Assembly: GCA_945290265.1 (NCBI GenBank)
Contig: CALYQW010000011.1
Span: 1 to 64,000 of the forward strand
Origin: an uncultured Erwinia sp.
Lineage (GTDB): Bacteria; Pseudomonadota; Gammaproteobacteria; Enterobacterales; Enterobacteriaceae
Direction: 5' to 3'
Length of the DNA: 64,000 nt
The first letter of the stretch is position 1, and each line of letters begins with the position of its first letter. Shown one piece after another: positions 27,309 through 37,166 of this stretch. Both the position numbers and the translations under genes were made by a program. The notes beneath the pieces are model-generated. The model had not been told where the DNA came from. It worked only from the letters and a program-made list of their open reading frames with translations, and searched no databases.

Positions 27309-28462
27309 TGAGCTGGTCACAACGCATCAGCCTGGCGCTGGCACTTCGCCAGGCCAGCGGCCACTATCGCCAGCGCACGTTGTGTCAGGCGGTTGACGGC
27401 CGCCGCTTACGGGTGGACGGACAGGAATACCTGAATTTTTCCGGCAATGATTATCTGGGGCTGAATCAGGATGCGCGCATTATTCGCGCCTGGCAGCAGG
27501 GGGCGGAACGTTACGGCGTGGGTGCCGGCGGATCCGCTCATATCACCGGCTATCATCCGCCGCAGGCTGAGCTGGAGCAGCAGCTGGCCGACTGGCTTGG
27601 CTACTCCCGCGCGCTGCTGTTTATTTCCGGCTTTGCCGCTAATCAGGCGGTGATCCACGCGCTGACCGGCAAAGACGACCAGATCATTGCCGATAAGTTG
27701 TGCCACGCCTCGCTGCTGGAAGCCGCCAGTCACAGCCCGGCCACGCTGCGCCGCTTCGCGCACAATCAGCCATCGGCGCTGGCGGATCGCCTTGCGGCGT
27801 CAGCCAGCGGTGAGCGGCTGGTGGTGACCGAAGGGGTGTTCAGTATGGATGGCGATCGTGCTCCGCTGGCAGAACTACACCAGCTGGCGCGCGATCATCA
27901 CAGCTGGCTGCTGGTGGATGACGCTCACGGCGTTGGCGTCTGCGGTGAGCAGGGGCGCGGCAGCTGCCAGCAACAGGGCGTAAAGCCTGAGCTGCTAATT
28001 GTCACCTTTGGTAAAGCCTTTGGCCTTAGCGGTGCCGCGTTGTTATGTGATAACGATACCGCTGAATACCTGCTGCAGTTTGCCCGTCATCTGATTTACA
28101 GCACCGCCATGCCTCCGGCGCAGAGTTATGCCCTGCAGAGTGCGCTGCACTGTGTGCAGCAGGGTGACGATCTGCGTCAGCAGTTGCAGGACAATATCAG
28201 CCGCTTCCGCCGTGGCAGCAGCGGGCTGCGCTGGCAGCTGTCCCCCTCGAACAGCGCCATTCAGCCGCTGCTGGTGGGTGAGGCTGAAGCCGCAGTTGGC
28301 CTGTCGCAGCGTCTGCGCCAGCAGGGGTGCTGGATCAGCGCTATCCGTCCGCCCACGGTGCCTCCCGGCACCGCCCGACTGCGCATTACCCTCAGCGCCA
28401 GCCATCAGCCGCAGGATATTGAACGCTTACTGGAGGTGCTGCATGCCCTCAGTAGTGAATAA
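27308..28462 (+). CDS. bioF: 8-amino-7-oxononanoate synthase BioF
   Basis: Joins pimeloyl-ACP and alanine to KAPA in a PLP-dependent decarboxylating condensation. The 384-residue product has FSGNDYLGL near the start, the glycine-rich [14 protein letters not shown] segment, the cofactor Asp motif [11 protein letters not shown] and the Schiff-base lysine in [11 protein letters not shown]. Its ATG overlaps the bioB stop by one base (TAATG), and its last 20 bases overlap bioC. Confidence 0.96.
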   Translation: MSWSQRISLALALRQASGHYRQRTLCQAVDGRRLRVDGQEYLNFSGNDYLGLNQDARIIRAWQQGAERYGVGAGGSAHITGYHPPQAELEQQLADWLGYSRALLFISGFAANQAVIHALTGKDDQIIADKLCHASLLEAASHSPATLRRFAHNQPSALADRLAASASGERLVVTEGVFSMDGDRAPLAELHQLARDHHSWLLVDDAHGVGVCGEQGRGSCQQQGVKPELLIVTFGKAFGLSGAALLCDNDTAEYLLQFARHLIYSTAMPPAQSYALQSALHCVQQGDDLRQQLQDNISRFRRGSSGLRWQLSPSNSAIQPLLVGEAEAAVGLSQRLRQQGCWISAIRPPTVPPGTARLRITLSASHQPQDIERLLEVLHALSSE

Positions 28463-29204
28463 AACGGCCATTGCGGCGGCATTTGGTCGTGCGGCCCGCA
28501 GTTATAACCAGCATGCACAGCTGCAGCGCCGCTGCGGCAACCGGCTGATGGCACTCTCCCGTGCCGGCAAAGCATTGTCGGTGCTGGATGCCGGATGCGG
28601 CAGCGGCTGGTTCAGCCGCCAGTGGCGGGAAGCTGGTCATCAGGTTACCGCGCTGGATCTGTCGGCGGAAATGCTGCAGCAGGCTGCACAGGCAGAGATG
28701 GCCGACCGCTATCAGCAGGGCGATATTGAAGCGCTGCCGTTTGCCAGCGCCTGTTTTGATCGCAGCTGGAGCAATCTGGCAGTGCAGTGGTGCAGCGATT
28801 TGCAGCGGGCGTTAAGTGAACTGTTGCGCGTGACCCGGCCGGGGGGCCAGGTGCTGTTTTCTACCGTGGCGGCGGGCTCGCTGCAGGAAGTAGAGCAGGC
28901 ATGGCAGCATCTTGGGATGCCGGCACCGGTTAACCGTTTCGCCACAGAGCAGGCGATCCGTGACGCCATTCCGGCGCAGGGCAGGCTGCATCTGCACCCC
29001 CTGACGCTGAGCGAGCGTTTTCCGGACGTGCTGAGCGCCCTGCGCTCGCTGAAAGGGATTGGTGCTACCCATCTGCATCAGGGACGCCAGGCGCAGCCAC
29101 TGACGCGCAGCCGTTTGCAGCAGCTTGAACAGGGCTGGCCGCGTGACGGCCAGGACTGCCTGCTGACCTATCAACTTATGTTAGGAGTCATTGATTGTGA
29201 GTAA
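28443..29204 (+). CDS. bioC: Malonyl-ACP O-methyltransferase BioC
   Basis: Methylates the free carboxyl of malonyl-ACP, disguising it so fatty-acid enzymes can build the pimeloyl chain. The 253-residue class I methyltransferase starts with the conserved [20 protein letters not shown], then the SAM loop [23 protein letters not shown], and SNLAVQWC; the end keeps [14 protein letters not shown]. The same frame is open far upstream inside bioF, but ATG 28443 gives the family N-terminus. It overlaps bioF by 20 and bioD by 8 bases. Confidence 0.95.
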   Translation: MPSVVNKTAIAAAFGRAARSYNQHAQLQRRCGNRLMALSRAGKALSVLDAGCGSGWFSRQWREAGHQVTALDLSAEMLQQAAQAEMADRYQQGDIEALPFASACFDRSWSNLAVQWCSDLQRALSELLRVTRPGGQVLFSTVAAGSLQEVEQAWQHLGMPAPVNRFATEQAIRDAIPAQGRLHLHPLTLSERFPDVLSALRSLKGIGATHLHQGRQAQPLTRSRLQQLEQGWPRDGQDCLLTYQLMLGVIDCE

Positions 29205-29868
29205 ACGCTGGTTTGTTACCGGAACCGATACCGAAGTCGGGAAAACCGTGGCCAGCTGCGCGCTGCTGCAGGCCGCAGCTGCTGCCGGTTATCGCTGTGC
29301 CGGCTATAAGCCAGTGGCATCCGGCTGCGAAGTCACCGCTCAGGGACTGCGTAATGAGGATGCGCTGGCGCTGCAAAAATACTCCCGGGTGGTTCTGCCT
29401 TATGAGGTGGTTAATCCTCTTGCCTTCCGGGAGCCAACCTCACCGCATATTGTCAGTGCCGAAGAACAGCGTCCCATCGCCTTCAGCACCCTGAGTCGCG
29501 GGCTGGAAACCATTGTCCAACAGTCCGACTGGGTGCTGACGGAAGGGGCAGGCGGCTGGTTTACCCCGCTGTCTGCGGATTCCACTTATGCTGACTGGGT
29601 GGTACAGCAACAGTTGCCGGTGATCCTGGTGGTGGGGGTGAAGTTGGGCTGCATCAATCATGCGATGCTGACGGCGCAGGCGGTACAGCGCAGTGACCTG
29701 CCGCTGGTGGGCTGGATTGCCAATACCATCCTGCCGCCAGGTCGCCGCCATCTTGAGTATATGGAGACGCTGCGTCAGCGTATCCCGGCCCCTCTGCTGG
29801 GGGAAATACCGCACCTGGCGGCGGATCGGGGGATGGATAACCTGGGCCAGTACCTGACGCTGCCGTAA
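29197..29868 (+). CDS. bioD: ATP-dependent dethiobiotin synthetase BioD
   Basis: Closes the ureido ring of dethiobiotin from DAPA, CO2 and ATP. The 223-residue product has P-loop GTDTEVGKT at 8-16, the lysine motif GYKPVASG, EGAGGW and VVGVKLGCINHA. It starts at GTG 29197 with AGGAG 9 nt upstream, matching the E. coli N-terminus MSKR; a TTG at 29191 is too close to the ribosome site. It is the last gene of bioBFCD. Confidence 0.95.
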   Translation: MSKRWFVTGTDTEVGKTVASCALLQAAAAAGYRCAGYKPVASGCEVTAQGLRNEDALALQKYSRVVLPYEVVNPLAFREPTSPHIVSAEEQRPIAFSTLSRGLETIVQQSDWVLTEGAGGWFTPLSADSTYADWVVQQQLPVILVVGVKLGCINHAMLTAQAVQRSDLPLVGWIANTILPPGRRHLEYMETLRQRIPAPLLGEIPHLAADRGMDNLGQYLTLP

Positions 29869-29872
29869 GGGC

Positions 29873-30589
29873 TCAGGAGGAGAGCGCAAACCAGCTTTCC
29901 AGCAGGCTGTCGTTCAGTTCAGGTATCGGGCCACCGGCCACGTTGCGCCCATGGTGCAGCAGCACAAACTGATGCGCGACATGGCGGATCAGCACCGGCT
30001 GCTGCTCCAGCAGCAGAACAGTCATACCAAATTCAGCGGTCAGCTGTTGCAACAGGCTGATGTACCCGGCCTCCTGCTCCGGCGTGGCGCGGAATTGATC
30101 GACAATCAGCAGCCCGGGCTGGCATACCAGCGCGCGCGCCAGCGCCAGCAGTGGCCGATCGCCAGTGGATAAGTTGCTGCATCGCTGCTGCCGCTGGCGA
30201 TAGAGGGTGGGGAAGAGATGGTAAATAAACCCGGGCAGTGTGCGCTGACTGGCAGTCTCTGCGCCTGCCAGCAGGGCAATATGCAAATTTTCTTCCACCG
30301 AAAACTGTGAGAACAGCTGCCAGTTTTGCGGTACATAACTTATCCCCAGCGCCATGCGTTGCTCCGCGCTCAGGGGCAGCAGATCGGCAGCCGGCAGATT
30401 ATCCTGCTGCAAGACGATCGAGCCACTGTTTACTGCCAGATGCCCGGTAATGCAGTTAACCAGCGTGGTTTTCCCCATGCCCGTTTGACCGATCACCCCG
30501 GTACAGCTGCCGGCAGGCAGATCCAGATCCAGATCCCACAGGCTGTGATTATGCCCGTAATAATGGTTAACAGAACGCAAACTCAGCAT
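29873..30589 (-). CDS. Orphan UrtE/LivF-like ABC ATPase with degenerate Walker B
   Basis: A 238-residue ABC ATPase of the branched-chain amino acid/urea subgroup: Walker A GQTGMGKTT at 34-42, Q-loop SYVPQN with Gln88, and the subgroup ending VLLLEQQ. Two key sites depart from the norm: the signature reads LSTGD instead of LSGGE/Q, and Walker B ends VDQ, so the catalytic glutamate is glutamine (Gln165). No permease or binding-protein gene is nearby. The frame is open to 30721, but ATG 30589 gives the family start. It is convergent with bioD, four nt from its stop. It may bind ATP without efficient hydrolysis, or be on the way to loss. Confidence 0.75.
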   Translation of the reverse strand: MLSLRSVNHYYGHNHSLWDLDLDLPAGSCTGVIGQTGMGKTTLVNCITGHLAVNSGSIVLQQDNLPAADLLPLSAEQRMALGISYVPQNWQLFSQFSVEENLHIALLAGAETASQRTLPGFIYHLFPTLYRQRQQRCSNLSTGDRPLLALARALVCQPGLLIVDQFRATPEQEAGYISLLQQLTAEFGMTVLLLEQQPVLIRHVAHQFVLLHHGRNVAGGPIPELNDSLLESWFALSS

Positions 30590-30997
30590 CTGATTTTCTC
30601 CTTCAGCCGTTTCGGGACGAGCGTCATGCCAGCGCACTGCCCGCACCCTGAGCAGGCAGTGATAAAGATTCACTAAGCAATTAATGTGCCAGAATGGCGA
30701 GAATAAACGGAATTCCGCCAAAAATAGGATTATTCCTACACCAGAATGAAATAAAAGTTTAATACTTTTTATGTTTATTCAGGGGTGATAAGGCGTTTTA
30801 TGGCACAGCAAGCCGGTTTATGGTGCAGGGGATGCCCGATTACAGGGCAGCCGGCAACAAACTGCCAGCATAGGTACATTTTTTTTGGAGTGAAGTCTCG
30901 CAGATTAGGGCGAAAAAAATAAAAAAAATAGTTTTAACATGCCTGATGGGGATGGGGGATGATTTATACACATCAGATGTCACAGGCGCTACAAACA

Positions 30998-31022
30998 GTT
31001 ATCCACCATTCCTGTGGATAAC
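30998..31022. promoter_or_regulatory. Inverted pair of DnaA boxes
   Basis: GTTATCCAC and GTGGATAAC are perfect inverted arms around seven bases. The right half is a perfect minus-strand TTATCCACA; the left reads TTATCCACC (8 of 9). Head-to-head strong boxes in the uvrB control region suggest DnaA binding there. Confidence 0.7.
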
Positions 31023-31306
31023 CTTGTGTATTAGATCATGAAAACCTGTGCCACGCGAGAGCGGACGCGGCTTTGGCTCGGGTTGTTGAGAAACTCGGCT
31101 CAAGGTCAAAACTGATATGAATCAGGTGGTTAATTAAAATCAAGCGTCGAAAAATTCCGGCGAACCAGGCAGGTAAATTTTCTATAAGCCAGCTTGACAA
31201 ATATTTAAAGTTAAAATGCTGCGGGGCTGCCCTGAGCCTGGCTTTTCGCTGTTCACCATCATGTTATCCGTCGCTAACGCGCCACAGTAAGTTTTTCATT
31301 GTCCGT

Positions 31307-31322
31307 CTGTAATTTTATACAG
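31307..31322. promoter_or_regulatory. LexA (SOS) box of uvrB
   Basis: CTGTAATTTTATACAG fits the LexA consensus CTG(T)-N8-(A)CAG exactly, with the usual AT-rich middle, 80 nt before the uvrB start. It implies DNA-damage induction of uvrB. Confidence 0.92.
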
Positions 31323-31401
31323 GGTAATTTTCTGGCAAATTTGCCACAGCGGGGTAAAATCAGATCTTTTGTTTCATCGATTTTCAGCAGGTAGCCCATC
31401 C

Positions 31402-33426
31402 ATGAGCAAAGTCTTCAAGCTTAACTCTGAGTTCAAACCCTCCGGCGACCAGCCAGAGGCCATTCGTCGTCTGGAAGAGGGGCTGGAAGATGGTCTGGCG
31501 CATCAGACCCTGCTGGGGGTAACCGGATCCGGTAAAACTTTTACCATTGCCAATGTGATTGCCGATCTGAACCGGCCAACCATGCTGATGGCACCGAACA
31601 AGACCCTGGCGGCCCAGCTGTACGGTGAAATGAAGGCATTCTTCCCCGATAACGCGGTCGAGTATTTTGTCTCTTACTACGATTACTATCAGCCGGAAGC
31701 CTATGTGCCCAGTTCAGATACCTTTATCGAAAAAGACGCCTCGGTTAATGAGCATATTGAGCAGATGCGTCTGTCAGCCACCAAAGCGATGCTGGAACGG
31801 CGCGATGTGATTGTGGTGGCTTCGGTCTCGGCGATCTATGGTCTGGGCGATCCCGACCTCTACCTGAAAATGATGCTGCATCTGACGCGCGGTATGGTGA
31901 TCGATCAGCGCGCGATCCTGCACCGTCTGTCTGAGCTGCAATATACCCGCAACGATCAGGCGTTTCAGCGCGGAACCTTCCGCGTGCGTGGTGAAGTGAT
32001 CGATATCTTCCCGGCAGAATCAGACGATTATGCCCTGCGCGTTGAGCTGTTCGATGAAGAAGTCGAGCGACTGTCGATCTTCGATCCGCTGACCGGTCAG
32101 GTTGAGTCGGTGATCCCGCGTTACACCATCTACCCGAAAACCCACTATGTCACGCCACGCGAGCGCATTCTGCAGGCAATGGAAGAGATTAAAGTGGAGC
32201 TGGCGCAGCGCCGTGAAGTGCTGCTGGCGGGTAACAAGCTGCTGGAAGAGCAGCGTCTGACGCAGCGCACCCAGTTTGATCTGGAAATGATGAACGAACT
32301 CGGCTATTGCTCAGGGATCGAAAACTACTCGCGCTATCTCTCCGGGCGTGGGGAGGGGGAAGCGCCACCCACCTTATTTGACTATCTGCCGGCTGACGGT
32401 CTGCTGGTGATTGATGAATCGCACGTTACCATTCCGCAGATTGGCGGCATGTACCGCGGTGACCGGGCGCGTAAAGAGACGCTGGTGGAATACGGTTTTC
32501 GCCTGCCTTCAGCGCTGGATAACCGGCCGATGAAGTTTGAAGAATTTGAGGCGCTGGCACCGCAAACCATTTATGTTTCCGCCACCCCGGGTAATTACGA
32601 GCTGGAAAAATCCGCTGGTGACGTCATTGACCAGGTGGTACGGCCAACGGGCCTGCTGGATCCGCTGGTTGAAGTACGTCCGGTGGCGACTCAGGTCGAT
32701 GATTTGCTGTCCGAGATCCGCCTGCGGGTGGCAATCAATGAACGGGTGCTGGTGACGGTGCTGACCAAACGAATGGCGGAAGATCTGACCGAGTACCTTG
32801 AAGAGCACGGTGAGCGGGTGCGCTATCTGCACTCGGATATTGATACCGTTGAGCGGGTGGAAATTATCCGCGATCTGCGTCTGGGCAAATTTGATGTGCT
32901 GGTGGGTATCAACCTGCTGCGAGAAGGGCTGGATATGCCGGAAGTATCGCTGGTGGCGATCCTTGATGCGGATAAAGAGGGCTTCCTGCGCTCCGAACGT
33001 TCGTTGATCCAAACCATTGGTCGTGCGGCACGTAACCTGAACGGTAAAGCGATCCTGTATGGTGATAAAATTACGCCATCAATGGAAAGGGCGATTGGTG
33101 AGACCCAACGCCGGCGCGAGAAGCAGCAGCAGTATAATCAGCAAAATAATATTGTGCCGCAGAGTTTGAATAAGAAGATCGCAGATATTCTGGAGCTGGG
33201 TCAGGGACTGCCGAAAAACAAAACCAAAGGCCGTGGCAATAAAGCACGCAGTCCGGTGGAAGAGGATGCCAGCTACGTGGATCTGTCGCCGCAGGCGCTG
33301 CAGAAGCGGATCCAGCAGCTGGAAGCGCAGATGCAGCAGCATGCGCAGAATCTGGAGTTTGAGCAGGCAGCGCAGGTGCGCGATCGGTTGCATGAGGCGC
33401 GGGAATTGTTTATAGCCTCCTCCTGA
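31402..33426 (+). CDS. uvrB: Excinuclease ABC subunit B (UvrB)
   Basis: Damage-verifying helicase-like subunit of nucleotide excision repair; receives DNA from UvrA2 and recruits UvrC. The 674-residue product has Walker [10 protein letters not shown] near residue 40, the beta-hairpin region [10 protein letters not shown], Walker B-type DESHVTIPQ, helicase motifs V/VI ([11 protein letters not shown] and QTIGRAARN) and the C-terminal UvrC-contact coiled coil from about 630. ATG 31402 gives the family start MSKVFKLNS; the frame runs 11 codons further up. It is controlled by the LexA box at 31307. Confidence 0.97.
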   Translation: MSKVFKLNSEFKPSGDQPEAIRRLEEGLEDGLAHQTLLGVTGSGKTFTIANVIADLNRPTMLMAPNKTLAAQLYGEMKAFFPDNAVEYFVSYYDYYQPEAYVPSSDTFIEKDASVNEHIEQMRLSATKAMLERRDVIVVASVSAIYGLGDPDLYLKMMLHLTRGMVIDQRAILHRLSELQYTRNDQAFQRGTFRVRGEVIDIFPAESDDYALRVELFDEEVERLSIFDPLTGQVESVIPRYTIYPKTHYVTPRERILQAMEEIKVELAQRREVLLAGNKLLEEQRLTQRTQFDLEMMNELGYCSGIENYSRYLSGRGEGEAPPTLFDYLPADGLLVIDESHVTIPQIGGMYRGDRARKETLVEYGFRLPSALDNRPMKFEEFEALAPQTIYVSATPGNYELEKSAGDVIDQVVRPTGLLDPLVEVRPVATQVDDLLSEIRLRVAINERVLVTVLTKRMAEDLTEYLEEHGERVRYLHSDIDTVERVEIIRDLRLGKFDVLVGINLLREGLDMPEVSLVAILDADKEGFLRSERSLIQTIGRAARNLNGKAILYGDKITPSMERAIGETQRRREKQQQYNQQNNIVPQSLNKKIADILELGQGLPKNKTKGRGNKARSPVEEDASYVDLSPQALQKRIQQLEAQMQQHAQNLEFEQAAQVRDRLHEARELFIASS

Positions 33427-33433
33427 GGAGAGG

Positions 33434-33457
33434 GCAGGCGAATGCCTGCTTTTCTTT
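33434..33457 (+). terminator. Rho-independent terminator of uvrB
   Basis: GCAGGC-GAAT-GCCTGC followed by TTTTCTTT, starting eight nt after the uvrB stop. Confidence 0.9.
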
Positions 33458-33459
33458 CT

Positions 33460-33545
33460 GCTGGCTTGTTCTGGAAACCGTCGTCACCTCGGCTCCATTC
33501 CTGATGCCGCCTGTAGGTCACAGTCAAAACCAGGGCAAAAAAGAC
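33460..33545 (+). repeat. Structured dispersed repeat, copy D (3' fragment)
   Basis: Only the distal part is present: GGCTTGTTCTGGAAA, CGTCACCTCGGCT, CCTGATGCCGCC, and a short tail with GTCA/CAGGGC words. It starts right after the uvrB terminator and faces convergent ybhK. A 5'-truncated copy shows the unit can exist in pieces. Confidence 0.7.
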
Positions 33546-33720
33546 GGGGTAAAAGAGCAGAGAATCAGAAATTAAAAGCAGGTATTAAAAAATTGCAGGG
33601 AAAATTGCTGCCTTTTTTTAAGATGCGTGTTTTTTGACATCAGTCCGCGTTGTATTTTTATAACTGCCGTCAATCATGGAGTTGTAACAATGAGTAGTGA
33701 TACGCGCAGGACGGCCGGTT

Positions 33721-34635
33721 TTAATCGCCCCGAGCTATCAGGCTGACTGCCTTTTCCAGCGCCTTGCGCAACAACTGGCGCTCGTGACGGTAACGAATAT
33801 CATCGGCCTCCAGCGGTTGTTGGATAATCAGACGGTCACTGGCGGCACCGGCCATCACCCCGGGGCCAAGTAACAGTGCGTCGATTACCCGTTTACCGAT
33901 CGCCTGCTCCATCATCGTCAGCTTGTCCGCCGGGGTCAGCTCACCCGCCGGGCTGTGTTCTTTACCCAGATTATCAATAAACACCATCCCGGCAGGGGTT
34001 CTGCGCAGCGCCTGGGCAATCTCAGGCACCAGTAACACCGGCATCAGGCTGGTATAAAAACTGCCGGGGCCAATCAGCAGTAAATCAGCTTCGGCAATGG
34101 CGTCCAGCGCTTCACGCGTGGCAGGCACCTGCGGTGCAAGGCGCAATTCACGCGGCGGCGTGGACATCGAATCCACCTCGGTTTCGCCGTGGATCTGCTG
34201 ACCATCAGCGGCCAGTGCCACCAGATCCACCGGTTGTTCTGACATCGGGATCAGAAACGCATCTACTTTCAGTAGATTGCGGATCAGATTGATCGCTTCG
34301 TAAGGGCGCACGCTCAGATTATCCAGTGCCTTTAACATCAGATTCCCCAGATTGTGACCGGCCAGCTCGCCGCTGCCGCTAAAGCGATACTCAAACATCG
34401 CTGACGCCACTCCAGGCTCGGTGATCAGCTGGTTCAGGCAGTTACGCATATCTCCCCAGGCAATACCGCCCTCAGCGCGCCGGATCCGGCCGCTGGAGCC
34501 GCCGTTATCCGTGGTGGTGACAATGCCGGTCAGGCGGGAGCCCAGTGAGGACAGAGCCGACATCACACGGCCCAGGCCGTGACCGCCGCCGATGGCCACC
34601 ACGCGATCCAGGTCAGCTAAAGTGCGATTACGCAT
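33721..34635 (-). CDS. ybhK: YbhK (YvcK/CofD-like) gluconeogenesis-factor family protein
   Basis: A 304-residue cytoplasmic protein of the YvcK family, with the nucleotide-binding start [12 protein letters not shown], the [10 protein letters not shown] loop, [17 protein letters not shown] and [10 protein letters not shown]. Homologues bind UDP-sugars and affect cell-wall precursor balance and growth on gluconeogenic carbon; the E. coli member is not well defined. ATG 34635 gives the E. coli N-terminus [12 protein letters not shown]; an ATG four codons earlier (34647) is possible and neither has a strong ribosome site. It is divergent from the moa operon. Confidence 0.9.
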   Translation of the reverse strand: MRNRTLADLDRVVAIGGGHGLGRVMSALSSLGSRLTGIVTTTDNGGSSGRIRRAEGGIAWGDMRNCLNQLITEPGVASAMFEYRFSGSGELAGHNLGNLMLKALDNLSVRPYEAINLIRNLLKVDAFLIPMSEQPVDLVALAADGQQIHGETEVDSMSTPPRELRLAPQVPATREALDAIAEADLLLIGPGSFYTSLMPVLLVPEIAQALRRTPAGMVFIDNLGKEHSPAGELTPADKLTMMEQAIGKRVIDALLLGPGVMAGAASDRLIIQQPLEADDIRYRHERQLLRKALEKAVSLIARGD

Positions 34636-34814
34636 ATGTTCTAACATCCGGGTTAACGATTTAATTTATTGCTTATCTTACGCTATCCGGCGAACGCAAT
34701 GCGCAAGTGAGCGCAAATTATGAGAATTAATAATCGAAGTCGCGCTGGTACAGAGCAGCCAACAGCGTTAAAATTTGCCACTAAGGTTTACCGGTTTGCG
34801 GTAAATCACACTTA

Positions 34815-34921
34815 GCCCTGATACCTGCCTCCCGCAGTGGAAATGGTGTCCTGGCCGCAGCCCATGCGCTGCCAGGGTGCAGAAAGAAATGCCTGCATCT
34901 CCCGAACTGGAAAGGTGTGCC
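34815..34921 (+). ncRNA. Moco RNA motif (molybdenum-cofactor riboswitch) in the moaA leader
   Basis: The leader carries stems CCTGGC/GCCAGG (34850-34855/34871-34876) and TGCAG/CTGCA (34878-34882/34893-34897) with a GAAAGAAAT loop, then CTCCCG and TGGAAAGGTGT (34908-34918) just before the start codon. The order CCAGGG, hairpin with GAAA, CTCCCG and GGAAAGGTGT matches the Moco element upstream of E. coli moaA. The ribosome site GGAAAGG is inside the conserved end, so folding can hide it. An extra copy of the CTCCCG...GGTGT block lies at 34829-34849. Confidence 0.82.
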
Positions 34922-34923
34922 CG

Positions 34924-35910
34924 GTGCCTCAACTCACTGATAATTTCGCGCGCAGATTTTATTATCTGCGTCTCTCTGTTACCGACGTCTGTAATTTTCG
35001 TTGTCGCTATTGCCTGCCTGATGGTTATCAGCGGCCGGAGGCGAAACCTCAGAGCTTTTTGTCGCTGGATGAAATTCGTCGCGTAACCCGCGCTTTTGCT
35101 GCGGCAGGTACTGAAAAAGTGCGCCTGACCGGTGGCGAGCCGTCCATGCGCCGTGATCTTACCGAAATCATCGCCGCCGTGCGTGAAAACAACGCTATCC
35201 GCCAGCTGGCGATGACCACCAATGGCTATCGCCTGCAGCGCGATGTGGCCCGCTGGCGCGAAGCCGGGCTGACGGCGATAAATGTCAGTATCGACAGCCT
35301 TGACCCGCGCCAGTTTCATGCTATTACTGGCCAGGATAAATTCGATGAGGTCATGCGCGGTATTGACGCGGCCTTTGAAGCCGGTTTCAGCAGGGTGAAA
35401 GTGAATACCGTGCTGATGCGTGAGCTGAATTATCGCCATCTGGACAGTTTCCTCGCCTGGATACGCCATCGCCCCATCCAGCTACGCTTTATTGAGCTGA
35501 TGGAAACCGGTGAGGGCGGCGATTTGTTTCGCCAGCAGCATATTTCCGGTCTGAAAGTGCTGGGCCAACTGCTGAGACAGGGCTGGCAGCCGCAGTCACG
35601 CGCGCGCAGCGATGGCCCGGCACAGGTCTTTACTCACCCAGACTATCTGGGTGAGATTGGCCTGATCATGCCTTACGCCAAAGACTTTTGCGCCAGCTGT
35701 AACCGTCTCAGAGTGTCTGCTCAGGGTAATCTGCATCTTTGCCTGTTTGGTGATGGTGGCGTATCGCTGCGCGATTTGTTGCAGCACGACGCGCAGCAGC
35801 CCGAGCTGCTGGCACGCATTGCCGAAAGCCTTGGCAGTAAAAAGGAAACCCATTTTCTCCATCATGGGAATACGGGTATTACACAGAATCTGGCTTTTAT
35901 CGGCGGCTGA
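34924..35910 (+). CDS. moaA: GTP 3',8-cyclase MoaA
   Basis: Radical SAM enzyme that starts molybdenum-cofactor synthesis by rearranging GTP to 3',8-cyclo-GTP. The 328-residue product has the SAM cluster motif VCNFRCRYC near residue 25, [11 protein letters not shown], and the C-terminal substrate cluster [10 protein letters not shown]...LCLFG, ending in the functional Gly-Gly (FIGG). It starts at GTG 34924, giving the E. coli-like [10 protein letters not shown]-terminus, with GGAAAGG at the right distance inside the riboswitch end. It is the first gene of moaABCDE. Confidence 0.95.
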   Translation: MPQLTDNFARRFYYLRLSVTDVCNFRCRYCLPDGYQRPEAKPQSFLSLDEIRRVTRAFAAAGTEKVRLTGGEPSMRRDLTEIIAAVRENNAIRQLAMTTNGYRLQRDVARWREAGLTAINVSIDSLDPRQFHAITGQDKFDEVMRGIDAAFEAGFSRVKVNTVLMRELNYRHLDSFLAWIRHRPIQLRFIELMETGEGGDLFRQQHISGLKVLGQLLRQGWQPQSRARSDGPAQVFTHPDYLGEIGLIMPYAKDFCASCNRLRVSAQGNLHLCLFGDGGVSLRDLLQHDAQQPELLARIAESLGSKKETHFLHHGNTGITQNLAFIGG

Positions 35911-35923
35911 TAAGGATCTTACT

Positions 35924-36439
35924 ATGAGCAAAAGTGCAGCAAAATTTATCCCTCTCAACGTCACGGTAGTGACGGTGTCCGATCGTCGGACAGCAGAAAA
36001 TGACACCTCCGGCGATTATCTGTGCGGCGAACTGCGTGCGGCCGGCCACCAGGTACTGGATCGGGTGATTGTAGCGGACAACCGTTACAGCATCCGGGCG
36101 CTGGTATCGCGCTGGATTGCCAGCAGCGATGTGCAGGTAGTATTGATTAACGGCGGCAGCGGATTTAATCGTGAAAACAGCACGCCGGAAGCACTATTAC
36201 CGCTGTTTGACCGGGAAATCGCCGGTTTCGGTGAACTGTTTCGCATGGCCTCTTATGAAGATATCGGCACCGCCACGCTGCAGTCGCGCGCGGTGGCCGG
36301 CATGGCTAACCAGACGCTGATTATGGCCATGCCCGGTTCTGCCAGCGCCTGTCAGCTGGCCTGGGAGCGCATTATTGCTGAACAGCTGGATGCGCGTACC
36401 CGCCCCTGTAATTTCGTCTCACATTTAAAGAAACCCTGA
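35924..36439 (+). CDS. moaB: Molybdenum cofactor protein MoaB
   Basis: A 171-residue MoaB/MogA-fold protein; in E. coli its contribution is dispensable, with MogA performing molybdopterin adenylylation. It has [16 protein letters not shown] at the start, GGSG (LINGGSGFN) where the family has [17 protein letters not shown] and [13 protein letters not shown]. It starts 14 nt after moaA (AAGGA before the ATG) and is followed one nt later by moaC. Confidence 0.93.
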   Translation: MSKSAAKFIPLNVTVVTVSDRRTAENDTSGDYLCGELRAAGHQVLDRVIVADNRYSIRALVSRWIASSDVQVVLINGGSGFNRENSTPEALLPLFDREIAGFGELFRMASYEDIGTATLQSRAVAGMANQTLIMAMPGSASACQLAWERIIAEQLDARTRPCNFVSHLKKP

Positions 36440-36440
36440 T

Positions 36441-36926
36441 ATGTCCAGACTGACACACCTTAATCAGGCCGGTGAAGCGCATATGGTCGATGTTTCCGCG
36501 AAAGCAGAAACCCTGCGCGAAGCCCGGGCAGAGGCTTACGTGGTGATGAGCCCACAGAGTTTGCAAATGATCCTCGATGGCCAGCATCATAAAGGCGATG
36601 TGTTTGCTACCGCGCGTATCGCCGGTATTCAGGCCGCCAAACGTACCTGGGAGCTGATCCCTCTGTGTCATCCCCTGATGCTGAGCAAGGTAGAAGTGAA
36701 GCTAAGCGCTGAAACCGGGCAGCATCGGGTAAGAATTGAGTCTTACTGTCGTCTGACGGGCAAGACCGGCGTGGAGATGGAAGCGCTGACGGCGGCGACG
36801 GTGGCCGCGCTGACCATTTATGATATGTGTAAGGCGGTACAGAAAGATATCACCCTCGAAGGATGCCGGTTATTAAGTAAAAGTGGCGGTAAGTCGGGTG
36901 ATTTTCAGGCGGATGTGAATGATTAA
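36441..36926 (+). CDS. moaC: Cyclic pyranopterin monophosphate synthase MoaC
   Basis: Converts MoaA's 3',8-cyclo-GTP to cyclic pyranopterin monophosphate. The 161-residue product has the family blocks [39 protein letters not shown] with the catalytic-site Cys-His, [23 protein letters not shown] and the C-terminal lysine motif [10 protein letters not shown]. It overlaps moaD by eight bases. Confidence 0.96.
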   Translation: MSRLTHLNQAGEAHMVDVSAKAETLREARAEAYVVMSPQSLQMILDGQHHKGDVFATARIAGIQAAKRTWELIPLCHPLMLSKVEVKLSAETGQHRVRIESYCRLTGKTGVEMEALTAATVAALTIYDMCKAVQKDITLEGCRLLSKSGGKSGDFQADVND

Positions 36927-37164
36927 GGTATTATTTTTTGCCCAGGTACGTGAACTGGTGGGCACTGACAGCCTGATGCTGACGGCAGAGTACGCCGATG
37001 TGGCGGTACTGCGTGCAGCCCTGGCGGCGCGTGGCGAACGCTGGGCGCTGGCACTGGAGTCTGACCGGCTGCTGGCCGCCGTCAATCAAACCCTGGTGCC
37101 AATGCAGCACCCGCTGCAGGCGGGAGATGAAGTGGCCTTTTTCCCGCCGGTTACCGGAGGATAA
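36919..37164 (+). CDS. moaD: Molybdopterin synthase sulfur-carrier subunit MoaD
   Basis: An 81-residue ubiquitin-like protein ending in the C-terminal Gly-Gly (FFPPVTGG) that is charged as a thiocarboxylate by MoeB and donates sulfur inside the MoaDE complex. It has the usual FAQVRELVG start and [13 protein letters not shown] end. Both ends are translationally linked: overlap with moaC and a two-base gap to moaE. Confidence 0.96.
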   Translation: MIKVLFFAQVRELVGTDSLMLTAEYADVAVLRAALAARGERWALALESDRLLAAVNQTLVPMQHPLQAGDEVAFFPPVTGG

Positions 37165-37166
37165 TC

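Larger units (their letters stand above)
30590..31401. other. Long regulatory region upstream of uvrB, 812 nt
   Basis: No protein-coding gene is supported. The region is AT-rich at 30720-30960, holds an inverted DnaA-box pair at 30998-31022 and a perfect LexA box at 31307-31322. This resembles E. coli uvrB, which has SOS-controlled promoters near the gene and a further upstream promoter with a DnaA box. Confidence 0.6.

Noticed and set aside
28128-28442. Upstream extension of the bioC reading frame inside bioF
   Set aside because: The translation is Cys/Arg-rich and unlike BioC, and the region is fully used by bioF in another frame.
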